Shown here: one piece after another, positions 1 through 7,921 of the stretch
Numbering within the stretch: position 1 is the first letter of the stretch
Layout: every line of letters starts with the position of its first letter
Assembly: GCA_938015525.1 (NCBI GenBank)
Contig: CALLPC010000005.1
Span: 62,001 to 126,000 of the forward strand
Reading direction: 5' to 3'
From: an uncultured Dehalococcoidia bacterium
Lineage (GTDB): Bacteria; Chloroflexota; Dehalococcoidia; Tepidiformales; Tepidiformaceae
Length of the DNA: 64,000 nt
Notes under the pieces: model-generated
Told to the model about the DNA's origin: nothing
Seen by the model: only the letters and a program-made list of their open reading frames with translations
Database searches by the model: none
Position numbers and translations under genes: made by a program

Positions 1-65
1 CGCTCCGTGATGTCGAAGCCAACCAGGAGCTGAAACCCCATCGGCGGGAGCGATTCTTTCACCAT
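1..65 (-). CDS. Partial CDS, N-terminus only, unknown function
   Basis: About 21 N-terminal codons of a leftward gene are visible, beginning MVKESLPPMGF; the rest lies beyond the window edge. The start at 65 is chosen because a TAGGAT hexamer at 73-78 ends 7 nt before it, matching the leaderless arrangement of other genes here. An in-frame ATG at 72-74 would overlap that hexamer. The gene is divergent from the small gene at 115. Too little sequence is present to assign a function. Confidence 0.45.
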   Translation of the reverse strand, partial: MVKESLPPMGFQLLVGFDITE

Positions 66-72
66 CGCGCGC

Positions 73-78
73 ATCCTA
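73..78 (-). promoter_or_regulatory. -10 element of a leaderless start
   Basis: Reads TAGGAT on the minus strand, 7 nt before the ATG at 65. No -35 consensus is evident. Confidence 0.4.
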
Positions 79-102
79 CCCCCTGCCGCGCGCCCTGTCC
101 CG

Positions 103-108
103 TACACT
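103..108 (+). promoter_or_regulatory. -10 element of a leaderless start
   Basis: TACACT lies exactly 6 nt before the ATG at 115. There is no room for a Shine-Dalgarno sequence between a start point driven by it and the start codon. Confidence 0.5.
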
Positions 109-114
109 CGCAGC

Positions 115-447
115 ATGGAGCCCGTCCTCGTCCTCATCCCGCACCACGCGCCCGCCGACCTCGACTGGCCCGGCGTCGAGCTCCACCGGTACACCTCGCC
201 CCTCGATATCCCCGGTATCCTCGCCAACTGCCCCCTGCCCGCCCTCCTCTTCCGCGACGACCTCGAGGCGGCGCACGCCGGCCGCGTCGCCGACGCCATC
301 CGCGCCCACCCTGCCCCCGTCATCATCGTCAGCGCCCGGCCGTGGGACGGCGAAACCCCGGACCCGGTCGCGGCCGTCTGCCGGGGGGTCGTCGCGGGGT
401 TCGGCTACCGGGCAATCGACCGCGTCCTCGAAATCCTTCGCGGTTAG
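115..447 (+). CDS. Small hypothetical protein (110 aa)
   Basis: I do not recognise this protein. It is a 110-residue soluble protein without signal peptide or membrane segment. Hydrophobic strand-like stretches (PVLVLIP, PVIIVSA) alternate with helices, suggesting a small alpha/beta fold, but no catalytic motif is visible. The ATG follows a TACACT hexamer by 6 nt, supporting a real, probably leaderless gene. Its stop codon overlaps the stop of the convergent DinB-like gene by 4 bp. Confidence 0.6.
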   Translation: MEPVLVLIPHHAPADLDWPGVELHRYTSPLDIPGILANCPLPALLFRDDLEAAHAGRVADAIRAHPAPVIIVSARPWDGETPDPVAAVCRGVVAGFGYRAIDRVLEILRG

Positions 448-932
448 CTGTCGCGCCCGGCCTGTCCTGCCCGCAGCGTCTGCAGCTGCGCTGCGTGCTC
501 CTCACCGTGCTCCGCACCCCGTCGGAGCAGCTCCTCCACGGTCAGCTCCGCGCCCTCGACGATGCCCCGGCGCGCGAAGGCCGCGGCATCGCACGCCCGC
601 AGCAGCTCCGCGTTCGAAAACACCAGCGCATCGTAGAGCGCCAGGGCAGCCTCCGGGCTGCGCCACAGGTAGTGCAGCCGCCGCTTCCACCGCTCTTCCT
701 CGAAGGACGGCAGCACCGGTGCCGCCTCGTCGGCCAGCATGAACCGCAGCCGCGCCGCCCGCACGAGCTCGGCGTCCGCCAGGTGCACCAGCACGTCCCG
801 CACCGACCAGCCGCCGACCCCCGGCCGCGACAGCTCCGCCGGCCCGGCGCCGCGCACCGCCTCGCGGACGAGCGAGGGCCCCCGCGCATATCGCACGAGG
901 GCCGTCTCGAGATGGTCGGGCAGCCGCGGCAC
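444..932 (-). CDS. DinB-family protein (162 aa)
   Basis: The protein fits the DinB/YfiT-like four-helix bundle family. It has an N-terminal helix, a conserved His in the VHLADAE segment (residues near 49), and a C-terminal pair of His in GAEHGEEHAAQ that could complete the three-His metal site. Family members are metal-binding proteins, some of them thiol-dependent transferases or hydrolases; the substrate here is unknown. The GTG start at 932 is chosen because TAGAAT at 939-944 ends 6 nt upstream. It converges on the small gene at 115 with a 4-bp overlap. Confidence 0.75.
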   Translation of the reverse strand: MPRLPDHLETALVRYARGPSLVREAVRGAGPAELSRPGVGGWSVRDVLVHLADAELVRAARLRFMLADEAAPVLPSFEEERWKRRLHYLWRSPEAALALYDALVFSNAELLRACDAAAFARRGIVEGAELTVEELLRRGAEHGEEHAAQLQTLRAGQAGRDS

Positions 933-938
933 CGCGCC

Positions 939-944
939 ATTCTA
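939..944 (-). promoter_or_regulatory. -10 element of a leaderless start (DinB-like gene)
   Basis: TAGAAT on the minus strand, one mismatch from consensus, 6 nt before the GTG start at 932. Confidence 0.5.
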
Positions 945-968
945 CGCCCGGTGCCGCCGGCTCGCGCC

Positions 969-1157
969 TCAATCGAACAGCTCGGCGGACACCACCCGAT
1001 AGATCAACCCCGAACCGAAGAGCCGGCAGCCGCGCCGGTGCGCCTCCGCTGCCCGGGCCGCTTCGCCCGGGTCAGCGAAGCATGCCCGCCCGGCTGCACA
1101 GCGGCACCACACCTCCTGCCAGCCACGCCGCGTCGCGACCAGCACCCGGTAGACCAT
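969..1157 (-). CDS. Small hypothetical protein (62 aa)
   Basis: A 62-residue Arg/Ala-rich protein starting MVYRVLVATRRGWQ. It begins 6 nt beyond the stop of icd on the same strand, so it is probably co-transcribed. A GGGGAG element before the ATG can serve as ribosome-binding site. Two Cys (WCRCAAG) and another pair further on could bind a metal, but I recognise no family. Confidence 0.5.
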   Translation of the reverse strand: MVYRVLVATRRGWQEVWCRCAAGRACFADPGEAARAAEAHRRGCRLFGSGLIYRVVSAELFD

Positions 1158-1163
1158 CGCCGC

Positions 1164-2603
1164 TCACTCCCCCTGCCCCTTCGAGAACGCCGCCTCCCCG
1201 TCGAAGGTGCACAGGTGCTCGGTCTTGATGAAATCGACGCCCGCGCCGGCCAGCCGGCCCAGCAGGCCCACGACCGCCGCGTGAGTCGTCGCCCCCTCGG
1301 CCATGAAACGGCAGCGCCAGTGGTCCGTGCAGAACGTCTCCGGCAGGCCCTCCGGCCACACCTTCACGCCCCGGTTCGTGATCATCGTCAGGCGCAGGCC
1401 GTCCCCCTCGTACTGCTGCAGCCGCGCCGCCAGCGCCTCCGGCGTCGTCGCCGGGTCGTGCACGAACACATCCACCCCGACCGTCTCCTTCTTCGCCGGG
1501 GCCTGGGGCTTCAGCGCCGGCGGGGTAAACGCATCCCCTGCCGCGTAGCGCACCGGCCGCAGGTGCACCGGCTCCTGGCCCAGCCGAGCGATCACGGCGT
1601 CCGCAAACGCCCGCGTGCCCACCTTCTCTCGGCTCACCCCCGGGTCGTAGATGTCATACGTGTGGATGCCGTCTTCGATGGTCCGCAGCCACGCGTTGTG
1701 AACTCGCGTCGCCACGTCCGCCTGCCCGATGTGCACCAGCATCATCACCGCCCCGAGGAGCAGCCCCGAGGGGTTGGCGAGGTCCTGCCCCGCGCGCCGC
1801 GGCGCCGACCCGTGGATCGCCTCGAACATCGCCCCGTGCTCGCCGATGTTCGCCGAACCCGCCAGCCCCACCGACCCGGCAATCTGCGCCGCAACGTCGC
1901 TCAGGATGTCGCCGTACAGGTTCGGCAGCACGACCACGTCGAACGCCTCCGGCGTGTCCGCCAGCTTCGCCGCCCCGATGTCGACGATCCAGTGCTCCGC
2001 CTCGATGCCCGGGTACTCCGCCGCCACCTCCTCGAACACCCTGTGGAAGAGGCCGTCGGTCATCTTCATGATGTTGTCTTTGGTGAAGCAGGTGACCTTC
2101 TTCCGGCCGTTTCGCCGCGCGTATTCGAACGCATAGCGGACGATCTTCTCCGTCCCCGGCCGCGTAATCAGCTTCAGGCACTGGTACACCTGGTCCGTCT
2201 GCCGGTGCTCGATGCCCGCGTACAGGTCTTCCTCGTTCTCCCGGATGATGACGACGTCCATCCCCGGGTGCTTCGTCTCCACGAACGGCGCGTAGGCGGT
2301 GCACGGCCGCACGTTGGCGTACAGGCCGAGCGTCTTCCGGACGGTCACGTTGAGGCTCTTGAAACCCCCGCCCTGCGGCGTCGTGATCGGCGCCTTCAGG
2401 AACACCTTCGTCCGCCGCAGCGACTCCCACGCCTCCGGCGCGATCCCGGCGCTGTACCCCTTCAGGTACGCCTTCTCGCCGATTTCGATCTCCTCGATGT
2501 CGAGCGCGGCCCCCGCCGCCTCCAGGATGCGGAGCGTCGCATCCATGATTTCCGGGCCGATGCCGTCCCCCCGCGCCACCGTTATCGGGACCTTCGCCGT
2601 CAC
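1164..2603 (-). CDS. icd: Isocitrate dehydrogenase (Thermus-like long form)
   Basis: Catalyses oxidative decarboxylation of isocitrate to 2-oxoglutarate in the TCA cycle. The N-terminal VARGDGIGPEI motif, the substrate segment SLNVTVRKTLGLYANVRP, the RENEEDLYAGIEH motif and FTKDNIMK identify the isocitrate/isopropylmalate dehydrogenase family. At 479 residues it is longer than the roughly 350-420 residues of many members; the extra C-terminal domain (about residues 345-479) resembles the Thermus thermophilus enzyme. The GTG start at 2603 follows an AGGAGGT box (2610-2616) by 6 nt; an upstream in-frame ATG lacks such a site. NAD versus NADP use cannot be settled by eye. Confidence 0.92.
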   Translation of the reverse strand: MTAKVPITVARGDGIGPEIMDATLRILEAAGAALDIEEIEIGEKAYLKGYSAGIAPEAWESLRRTKVFLKAPITTPQGGGFKSLNVTVRKTLGLYANVRPCTAYAPFVETKHPGMDVVIIRENEEDLYAGIEHRQTDQVYQCLKLITRPGTEKIVRYAFEYARRNGRKKVTCFTKDNIMKMTDGLFHRVFEEVAAEYPGIEAEHWIVDIGAAKLADTPEAFDVVVLPNLYGDILSDVAAQIAGSVGLAGSANIGEHGAMFEAIHGSAPRRAGQDLANPSGLLLGAVMMLVHIGQADVATRVHNAWLRTIEDGIHTYDIYDPGVSREKVGTRAFADAVIARLGQEPVHLRPVRYAAGDAFTPPALKPQAPAKKETVGVDVFVHDPATTPEALAARLQQYEGDGLRLTMITNRGVKVWPEGLPETFCTDHWRCRFMAEGATTHAAVVGLLGRLAGAGVDFIKTEHLCTFDGEAAFSKGQGE

Positions 2604-2634
2604 TGGCGTACCTCCTGAGAGCTGAGTTCTCGCC

Positions 2635-2658
2635 ATCATACACGAAAAGAAAATCGTG
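2635..2658 (-). promoter_or_regulatory. icd promoter with inverted repeat in the spacer
   Basis: TATGAT (2635-2640, minus strand) is a good -10 element. Directly upstream, CACGA and TCGTG (2641-2645 and 2654-2658) form a perfect 5-bp inverted repeat with an 8-bp AT-rich centre. It occupies the spacer where a repressor would block RNA polymerase. A -35 element is not clear. Confidence 0.45.
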
Positions 2659-2782
2659 AGTTGAACATCGTACGTCGCGTGACGCCGCCGTCCCGCGATG
2701 GCATCATGAGAGCCACGAGCCCCGCCTGGTGACGTCCCGTGTCCTCCCTCCCTCGAACGCCCGCTGCCGGTGACCGACCCTG

Positions 2783-4105
2783 ATGGCTGCCCCCGGGGGC
2801 AGCCCCCTTGCCCCGCCGGCCGGGCGCCGCAACCTCGTCTTCATCTGGGTCGGCGTCTTCGTCGGCCTGATGGGCGCCAACTTCGTCTTCCCCTTCATCC
2901 CCTTCTTCATCCAGGAGCTCGGCGTCACCGACGAATCCCGCGTCGCCTTCTATACCGGCATCACCGCCAGCGCCACGGGCCTCTCCCTCACCCTGACCGC
3001 ACCCCTCTGGGGCTCCCTCGCCGACCGCTTCGGGCGCAAGCCGATGTTCCTCCGCGCCCTCATCGGGGCCGGCCTCCTCATCGGCATCATGGGCATCGCC
3101 CAGGCCGTCTGGCAGCTGATCATCCTCCGGTTCCTCATGGGAGCCTTCGCCGGCACCATGGGCGCCGCCGCCGCTCTCGTCGCCGCCACGACCCCCAAAG
3201 AGCAGGTCGGCCGCGCCCTCGGCACGCTCCAGACCGGCCAGTTCGCCGCGAATATGCTCGGCCCCGTCCTCGGCGGCATCGTGGCCGCAAACCTCGGCAT
3301 CCGCGAATCCTTCATCTTCTGTGCCGCCCTCTACGGCATCGCCGCCGTCCTCGTCTACCTCTTCGTCCGCGAAACCCCGGTCGATGGCCCGCAGCCCGCT
3401 CCCGCTGCCGCGGCGAAACACCCCGGCGGCAGCCTCCTCGGCAACCTCCGCATCGTCATCGGCGAACGGCAGGTCGTCTTCGTCCTCGTGCTCCTCTTCG
3501 TCCTCTGGCTCTCGACCACCTTCGTCCGCCCCGTCATGCCGCTCAGCATCGACCGTTTCGCGGCCGCCACCCCCGGCGACGGCCGCGTGCACCTCGAGCT
3601 TCCCGGCTTCGCCTGGGACATGCGCAAGGAAGCCGCAACCGGCTTCGTCTTCGCGGTCATCGGGCTCACCAGCACCGTCGCGGCGCTCACCGTCGCACCC
3701 CTGGGCGAGCGGGTCGGCTATCGCAACACCGTCGTCGGGGCTGCCCTCGTCACGGGTCTCCTCTACCCGCTGGTCGCCCTCGCCCACAGCCTCCTCCCCT
3801 TCATGCTCCTTTTCGGGGCTGTCGGTCTCTTCCAGGGTGCCATGGTCCCCGGCACGAACGCCCTCATCGCCGCCGGCACCCCCGAAGGGAAGCAGGGGAG
3901 CGCCTTCGGCCTCGCCGCCAGCATGCAGTCGATGGCGCTCCTCCTCGGGCCGCTCGGCGGCGGCTTCACCTCCGGCTTCGCCGGCATCGGCGCCGTCTAC
4001 ATCGTCATCGGCGTCATCCTCGTCGCCGCGGCTTCCGCTGCCGCGCTCCTCGTTCGCGAGCCCGATGTCTTCGCCGCCCGGCGCCGCCCGGCGCCCGTGT
4101 CCTGA
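2783..4105 (+). CDS. MFS transporter, DHA1-like, 12 TM
   Basis: A 440-residue integral membrane protein with about 12 hydrophobic segments. The MFS signature between TM2 and TM3 is present (GSLADRFGRKP). It resembles drug/H+ antiporters of the DHA1 type. A 30-40 residue insert around the mid-loop (after FVRPVMPLSIDRF, before FVFAVIG) is longer than usual and contains a predicted exposed segment. The ATG at 2783 has no clear ribosome-binding site. The gene is divergent from icd and ends 70 bp before the luciferase-like gene. The substrate is unknown. Confidence 0.82.
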   Translation: MAAPGGSPLAPPAGRRNLVFIWVGVFVGLMGANFVFPFIPFFIQELGVTDESRVAFYTGITASATGLSLTLTAPLWGSLADRFGRKPMFLRALIGAGLLIGIMGIAQAVWQLIILRFLMGAFAGTMGAAAALVAATTPKEQVGRALGTLQTGQFAANMLGPVLGGIVAANLGIRESFIFCAALYGIAAVLVYLFVRETPVDGPQPAPAAAAKHPGGSLLGNLRIVIGERQVVFVLVLLFVLWLSTTFVRPVMPLSIDRFAAATPGDGRVHLELPGFAWDMRKEAATGFVFAVIGLTSTVAALTVAPLGERVGYRNTVVGAALVTGLLYPLVALAHSLLPFMLLFGAVGLFQGAMVPGTNALIAAGTPEGKQGSAFGLAASMQSMALLLGPLGGGFTSGFAGIGAVYIVIGVILVAAASAAALLVREPDVFAARRRPAPVS

Positions 4106-4175
4106 ACCGCTTCCGCCGCTGACCGGCGGCCGGTAGAGTTCGGCTCACCACTCCCGTCCTCGGAGGCCCCTGCCC

Positions 4176-5120
4176 ATGCGCGATGTCACCGTCGGCGTCC
4201 ACATCGTGGCCCGCACCGCTCCCGAACTCGTCGAAGGCATCGTGGCCGCCGAAGCGGCCGGCGTCCAGTGCGCCTGGCTCACCGTCGGTGGCCTCGCCCC
4301 GGACCCGTTCGCCGTCTTCGGTGCCGCCGCCATGCGCACCTCACGCATCCGCTTCGGCACGAGCATCGTGCCCACCTTCCCGCGCCACCCCCTGGCGATG
4401 GCCCAGGGCGCTGCAGCCGTCGATGCCCTCGCGCCCGGGCGCCTCCGCCTCGGCGTCGGTCCCAGCCACAAACCCGTCATCGAAGGCACCTGGGGCATCC
4501 CCTTCGAACGCCCGCTCGAGCACCTCCGCGAATACCTCACCATCCTCAAAGCGGTCCTCGGCACCGGCTCGGTCACCTTCGAGGGCAAACGGCTCACCGC
4601 CCGCGGCTCCCTCGGCGGCCCCACCGGGGTAACCGTGATGGCCTCCGCCCTCCGCGCCAACGGCTTCCGCCTCGCTGGTGAGCTCGCCGACGGCGCCATC
4701 AGCTGGGTCTGCCCGCTCCCCTACCTGCGCGACGTCGCCATCCCGGCCATCCGGCAGGGCGCCGACAGGGCGGGCCGCACGCCCCCGCCGCTCATCGCCC
4801 ACATCCCCGTCGTCGTCTCCGGCGACCTCGAGGCTGTGCGCGAAGGCGCCCGCCGCCAGCTCGGCATCTACCCCCGCGTCCCCTTCTACCAGCAGATGTT
4901 CGCCGATGCCGGCTTTCCCGAGGCCCTCGAAGGCCAGCTCTCAGACCGGATGATCGATGCCCTCGTCGTCCACGGCAGCGCCGAGGCCGTCAAGGCCCGC
5001 CTCCGCGAAGCACCGGCCTTCGGTGCCGGCGAAATCCTCGCCATGCCGGTCCTGCCCCCGGGCGACCGCGACGCTCTCCCCCGCACCCTGGCCGCCCTCG
5101 GCGAGCTCGCCGCCGAATAG
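4176..5120 (+). CDS. LLM-class flavin-dependent oxidoreductase
   Basis: A 314-residue TIM-barrel luciferase-like monooxygenase, probably F420- or FMN-dependent. The N-terminal strand VTVGVHIVAR, the TSIVPTFPRHPLAMAQ segment, and RLRLGVGPSHKPVIEG match the family; many mycobacterial and Chloroflexi members use F420. A CGGAGG box at 4161-4166 precedes the ATG by about 9 nt. Its last 180 bp are overlapped antisense by the convergent YprB-type nuclease gene. Confidence 0.85.
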   Translation: MRDVTVGVHIVARTAPELVEGIVAAEAAGVQCAWLTVGGLAPDPFAVFGAAAMRTSRIRFGTSIVPTFPRHPLAMAQGAAAVDALAPGRLRLGVGPSHKPVIEGTWGIPFERPLEHLREYLTILKAVLGTGSVTFEGKRLTARGSLGGPTGVTVMASALRANGFRLAGELADGAISWVCPLPYLRDVAIPAIRQGADRAGRTPPPLIAHIPVVVSGDLEAVREGARRQLGIYPRVPFYQQMFADAGFPEALEGQLSDRMIDALVVHGSAEAVKARLREAPAFGAGEILAMPVLPPGDRDALPRTLAALGELAAE

Positions 5121-6371
5121 CCGGTCCCCGGGGCCGCGCTCCGCACGCCGACCTGCCCGCGCCTCCAGCCGTGCCAGCCGCTGCCGCATCGCCGGCAGCG
5201 ATAGCTCGCCGCTCCCGGGGCGGAGCAGCCCGCGCTCCGCCAGCCCAACGGCCTCCCGGATGAGCGCCAGCGCGCCCGCCCGGTCGCCGAGCCGGTGCTC
5301 CCGCAGCTTCGCGAGCTCGACGTACGGCGCCACTCGCCGCGCCCGCGGTTCGGCGACCAGCGCCTGCCAGCAGGCTGCCGCCCGCTCGAAGTCGCCCGCC
5401 CGAGCGTAGGCCCGTGCCGCCCGCTCGAGCGCCTCCAGGCGGGCCGCCCGCGGCGCATCCCCCGCGGCAGCCGCTTCATACCGCGCTGCCGCTGCCGCCC
5501 ACTCCCCCGCGTACTCCGCCGCCCGCGCCGCCTGAAGCGGCCGCGCCGGGTCGTCGCAGCTCGCTCCCAGGCGGGCTGCCAGCGCTACCAGCGAGAGCAC
5601 GTCCCACGCGTTGTGCCGCAGCACCGGCTGGATGTGGGTCGGGTCGCCGTCCCGCGCGAAACGCCGGTAGCGTTCCGGCACCTCCCACGAGGGACAGTCG
5701 TCCTCCCGCTCGAACCCGAGGAGCTCCCGCTCCACCGCCGCCAGCCGGTGCGAGCTGAACTCCCCCCGGAAGAGCCGCCGGTGCGGGTGGAGCAGGTCAA
5801 GGTGCGGCAGCTCCCGCAGCCGCGGCCGGCGCCGCGAGAGGACATACCGCGTCTCCAGCGCCGGGATGTCGAACGCCTTGCCGTTGTAGCTGACGAGGCC
5901 CCCTGCCGCTTCCAGCTCCTCGCCAAGCCCCCCGAGCAGCCCCCCTTCGAACTCCGGCCCGGGCAGCAGGTACTGCCGCAGCACCAGCCGGGTGCCCTCG
6001 AACCGGGCCACGCCGCAGAGGAACACCAGCGTCCCCGCACCCCCGAGCCCCGTCGTCTCGGTGTCCACGAACCGGAGCGCCCCGGGTGCCACGTCCGCCA
6101 GCCGCGCGTCCCGCACCTGCCGCGCCAGCCGCGCCAGCGGCAGGGCCAGCGCCTGGTGGAGCGGCACCGCCCCGTGGCAGTACCCCCCGTCGTACACGCT
6201 TTCGATGACGTAGCCCGGCCCCAGCGGCGACTCGAACCACCGGCCCCCGAGCGTCGAAAGGTCGGCCCGCGCCGTGACGCTCCGGTCGAGGCCCGCCCCG
6301 TTTCGCCGGGTCGGCTGATGGAGCGCGGCCCGCAGCCGCTCCCGCAGCTGCCCCCGTGGCTCGTCGAACAT
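4941..6371 (-). CDS. YprB-type ribonuclease H-like exonuclease with helical C-terminus
   Basis: A 476-residue protein of the YprB/RNase_H_2 family of DEDD exonucleases. The first acidic pair is FVDTETTGLG (about 102-111), followed by VSYNGKAFDIPALETR and a C-terminal HNAWDVLSL that supplies the last Asp. Beyond residue about 310 the chain is Ala/Arg-rich and helical, TPR-like, as in YprB relatives. The ATG at 6371 follows TAGCCT (6379-6384) by 7 nt. The last 60 codons (4941-5120) lie antisense to the luciferase-like gene, which is unusually deep for a convergent overlap; the natural C-terminus may be shorter through mutation or frameshift error. Confidence 0.78.
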   Translation of the reverse strand: MFDEPRGQLRERLRAALHQPTRRNGAGLDRSVTARADLSTLGGRWFESPLGPGYVIESVYDGGYCHGAVPLHQALALPLARLARQVRDARLADVAPGALRFVDTETTGLGGAGTLVFLCGVARFEGTRLVLRQYLLPGPEFEGGLLGGLGEELEAAGGLVSYNGKAFDIPALETRYVLSRRRPRLRELPHLDLLHPHRRLFRGEFSSHRLAAVERELLGFEREDDCPSWEVPERYRRFARDGDPTHIQPVLRHNAWDVLSLVALAARLGASCDDPARPLQAARAAEYAGEWAAAAARYEAAAAGDAPRAARLEALERAARAYARAGDFERAAACWQALVAEPRARRVAPYVELAKLREHRLGDRAGALALIREAVGLAERGLLRPGSGELSLPAMRQRLARLEARAGRRAERGPGDRLFGGELAEGGQGAGESVAVARGQDRHGEDFAGTEGRCFAEAGLDGLGAAVDDEGIDHPV

Positions 6372-6378
6372 GTGTGCG

Positions 6379-6384
6379 AGGCTA
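6379..6384 (-). promoter_or_regulatory. Weak -10 element of a leaderless start
   Basis: TAGCCT on the minus strand ends 7 nt before the ATG at 6371. It is weaker than the other examples. Confidence 0.3.
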
Positions 6385-6407
6385 CCGTCCGCACGCCCCC
6401 CGCGCAA

Positions 6408-7745
6408 TCACCCCCGCCCCGAGACCGCGCGCGCGCATGCCCACCGGAACAGCTCCCCGGCCGTCGGGTACGGGTGGATGGTGGATGCCACCTGGCGCGC
6501 GGTCAGGCCGTGCTGAATCGCCAGGCACGCCTCCCCGGCGAGGGTGCTCGCCCGCGCACAGAGGAAGTGGGCGCCGAGCAGCACGCCGGTCTCGGCATCG
6601 GCCACCACCTTCGCGAACCCCTCCACCTGCCCCGTCGTCCGGAACCAGTCGAGCTCCCGCGCGGCCAGCATCCCCGTGCGCACCTCCAGCCCCCGCTCCC
6701 GCGCCTGCCCCTCCGTCATCCCGGCGTGCCCGACCTCCGGGTCGGTGAAAATCGCCCACGGCACGACAGCGTCCGGGATCGGCTCGCACACCCCCTCGGC
6801 GATGTGCTTCGCGATGTGGTGCGCCTGGTACGCCGCATAGTGCGTGAACTGGAACTTCCCCGTCACGTCGCCCGCCGCCCAGGTCCCCGGCACGCTCGTC
6901 CGCCCGCACGGCTCGATGACGACGAAGCCCCGCCGGTCACGCTCGAGCCCGAGGTCGGCCAGCCCCGGGGGGATGACCGGGACCCGCCCGGCCGCCACCA
7001 GCAGGTCGTCCACCTCGAACCGCCCGTCGGGCGTGCTGACCGCCACCGTCCCGTCCGCGCGCCGCTCCACCCGTTCCAGCCTCGCCGAGGTCACCACCCG
7101 GATTCCCTCGGCTTCGAACAGCCGCTGGAGCTCGAGCGAAACCTCCGGCTCCTCCGTCGCTGCCACCCGGTCCAGCGCTTCGAAGAGCGTCACCTCCGCC
7201 CCCAGCCGGTGGAGCGCCTGCCCAAGCTCCAGGCCGATCGGCCCGCCGCCGACCACCCCCAGCCGGCGCGGGAGCTGCGGCAGCCGGAAGACCGTCCGGT
7301 TCGTCAGCGGCTTCGCCTCGGCCAGCCCCGGGACGGGCGGCAGCCCCGGCGCCGTCCCCGTCGCCACCACCACGTCCGGCGCGAGGAGCACCGTCTCGCC
7401 GACCACGACCCGACCCGGCGCGGCGAACCGCGCCTCCCCCCAGTACAGGTCCACCCCGTCCCGGTCGAGCCCGCCCCCGGGGTCGTTCCCCCGGACCAGC
7501 AGCTGGACGGCCTGCACGCGCGCCAGCGCCTCCGTCCAGCTGACCGGCCGCCAGCGCGCCTCCCGCGCCACCTCGATCAGCGCCTTGCTCGGGACGCAGC
7601 CGTCGTTCAGGCATTCACCCCCGAGGTGCGCCATCTCGACGAGGGCCACCTTCCGCCCCTGCCGCCCCAGCGTCCGGGCGATGTTATCCCCGGCCGACCC
7701 GTTCCCGATGACCACGACCTCGTACCGCCGCTCCGTTCCCGTCAC
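6408..7745 (-). CDS. Pyridine nucleotide-disulfide oxidoreductase, dihydrolipoamide/mercuric reductase-like
   Basis: A class I flavoprotein disulfide reductase of about 445 residues. It has an N-terminal FAD-binding VVVIGNGSAG, the redox-active CLNDGC disulfide in a GGECLNDGCVPSKAL motif, a central NAD(P)-binding GVVGGGPIGLELG and a second FAD motif TWAAGDVTG. The C-terminal HPYPTAGELF corresponds to the dimer-interface His-containing motif. No pyruvate or 2-oxoglutarate dehydrogenase genes are nearby, so it need not be lipoamide dehydrogenase. The GTG at 7745 is preferred because AGGAG lies 8 nt upstream; a GTG at 7754 overlaps that box. Confidence 0.85.
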   Translation of the reverse strand: MTGTERRYEVVVIGNGSAGDNIARTLGRQGRKVALVEMAHLGGECLNDGCVPSKALIEVAREARWRPVSWTEALARVQAVQLLVRGNDPGGGLDRDGVDLYWGEARFAAPGRVVVGETVLLAPDVVVATGTAPGLPPVPGLAEAKPLTNRTVFRLPQLPRRLGVVGGGPIGLELGQALHRLGAEVTLFEALDRVAATEEPEVSLELQRLFEAEGIRVVTSARLERVERRADGTVAVSTPDGRFEVDDLLVAAGRVPVIPPGLADLGLERDRRGFVVIEPCGRTSVPGTWAAGDVTGKFQFTHYAAYQAHHIAKHIAEGVCEPIPDAVVPWAIFTDPEVGHAGMTEGQARERGLEVRTGMLAARELDWFRTTGQVEGFAKVVADAETGVLLGAHFLCARASTLAGEACLAIQHGLTARQVASTIHPYPTAGELFRWACARAVSGRG

Positions 7746-7842
7746 AGGCGTCACTCCTGGAAAGCGTATGCCGGCTGCGCCGCTCGCCCCGGCGCCAACA
7801 GCCTACCACCCCGGGTGCTGGCCGTTCCGCTCTCCGCTTCCA

Positions 7843-7875
7843 CCTCTAACCTCCAACCTCCAACCCGCAACCTCC
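7843..7875 (+). repeat. Heptanucleotide tandem repeat (CCTCCAA)
   Basis: About 4.7 copies of a 7-mer close to CCTCCAA (units CCTCTAA, CCTCCAA, CCTCCAA, CCCGCAA, CCTCC). It lies in the intergenic region directly upstream of a TACAAT hexamer. A longer array of the same heptamer is inside the cbiX-like gene at 38823-38885. Confidence 0.8.
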
Positions 7876-7877
7876 TC

Positions 7878-7883
7878 TACAAT
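7878..7883 (+). promoter_or_regulatory. -10 element upstream of enoyl-CoA isomerase gene
   Basis: TACAAT immediately follows the heptamer array, so the array occupies the -35 position. The leader to the ATG at 7922 is about 30 nt and contains an AAAGGA ribosome-binding site. Confidence 0.45.
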
Positions 7884-7921
7884 CCCATCCACCCCCTGCA
7901 GCCAGAAAGGACCTCCCTCCC

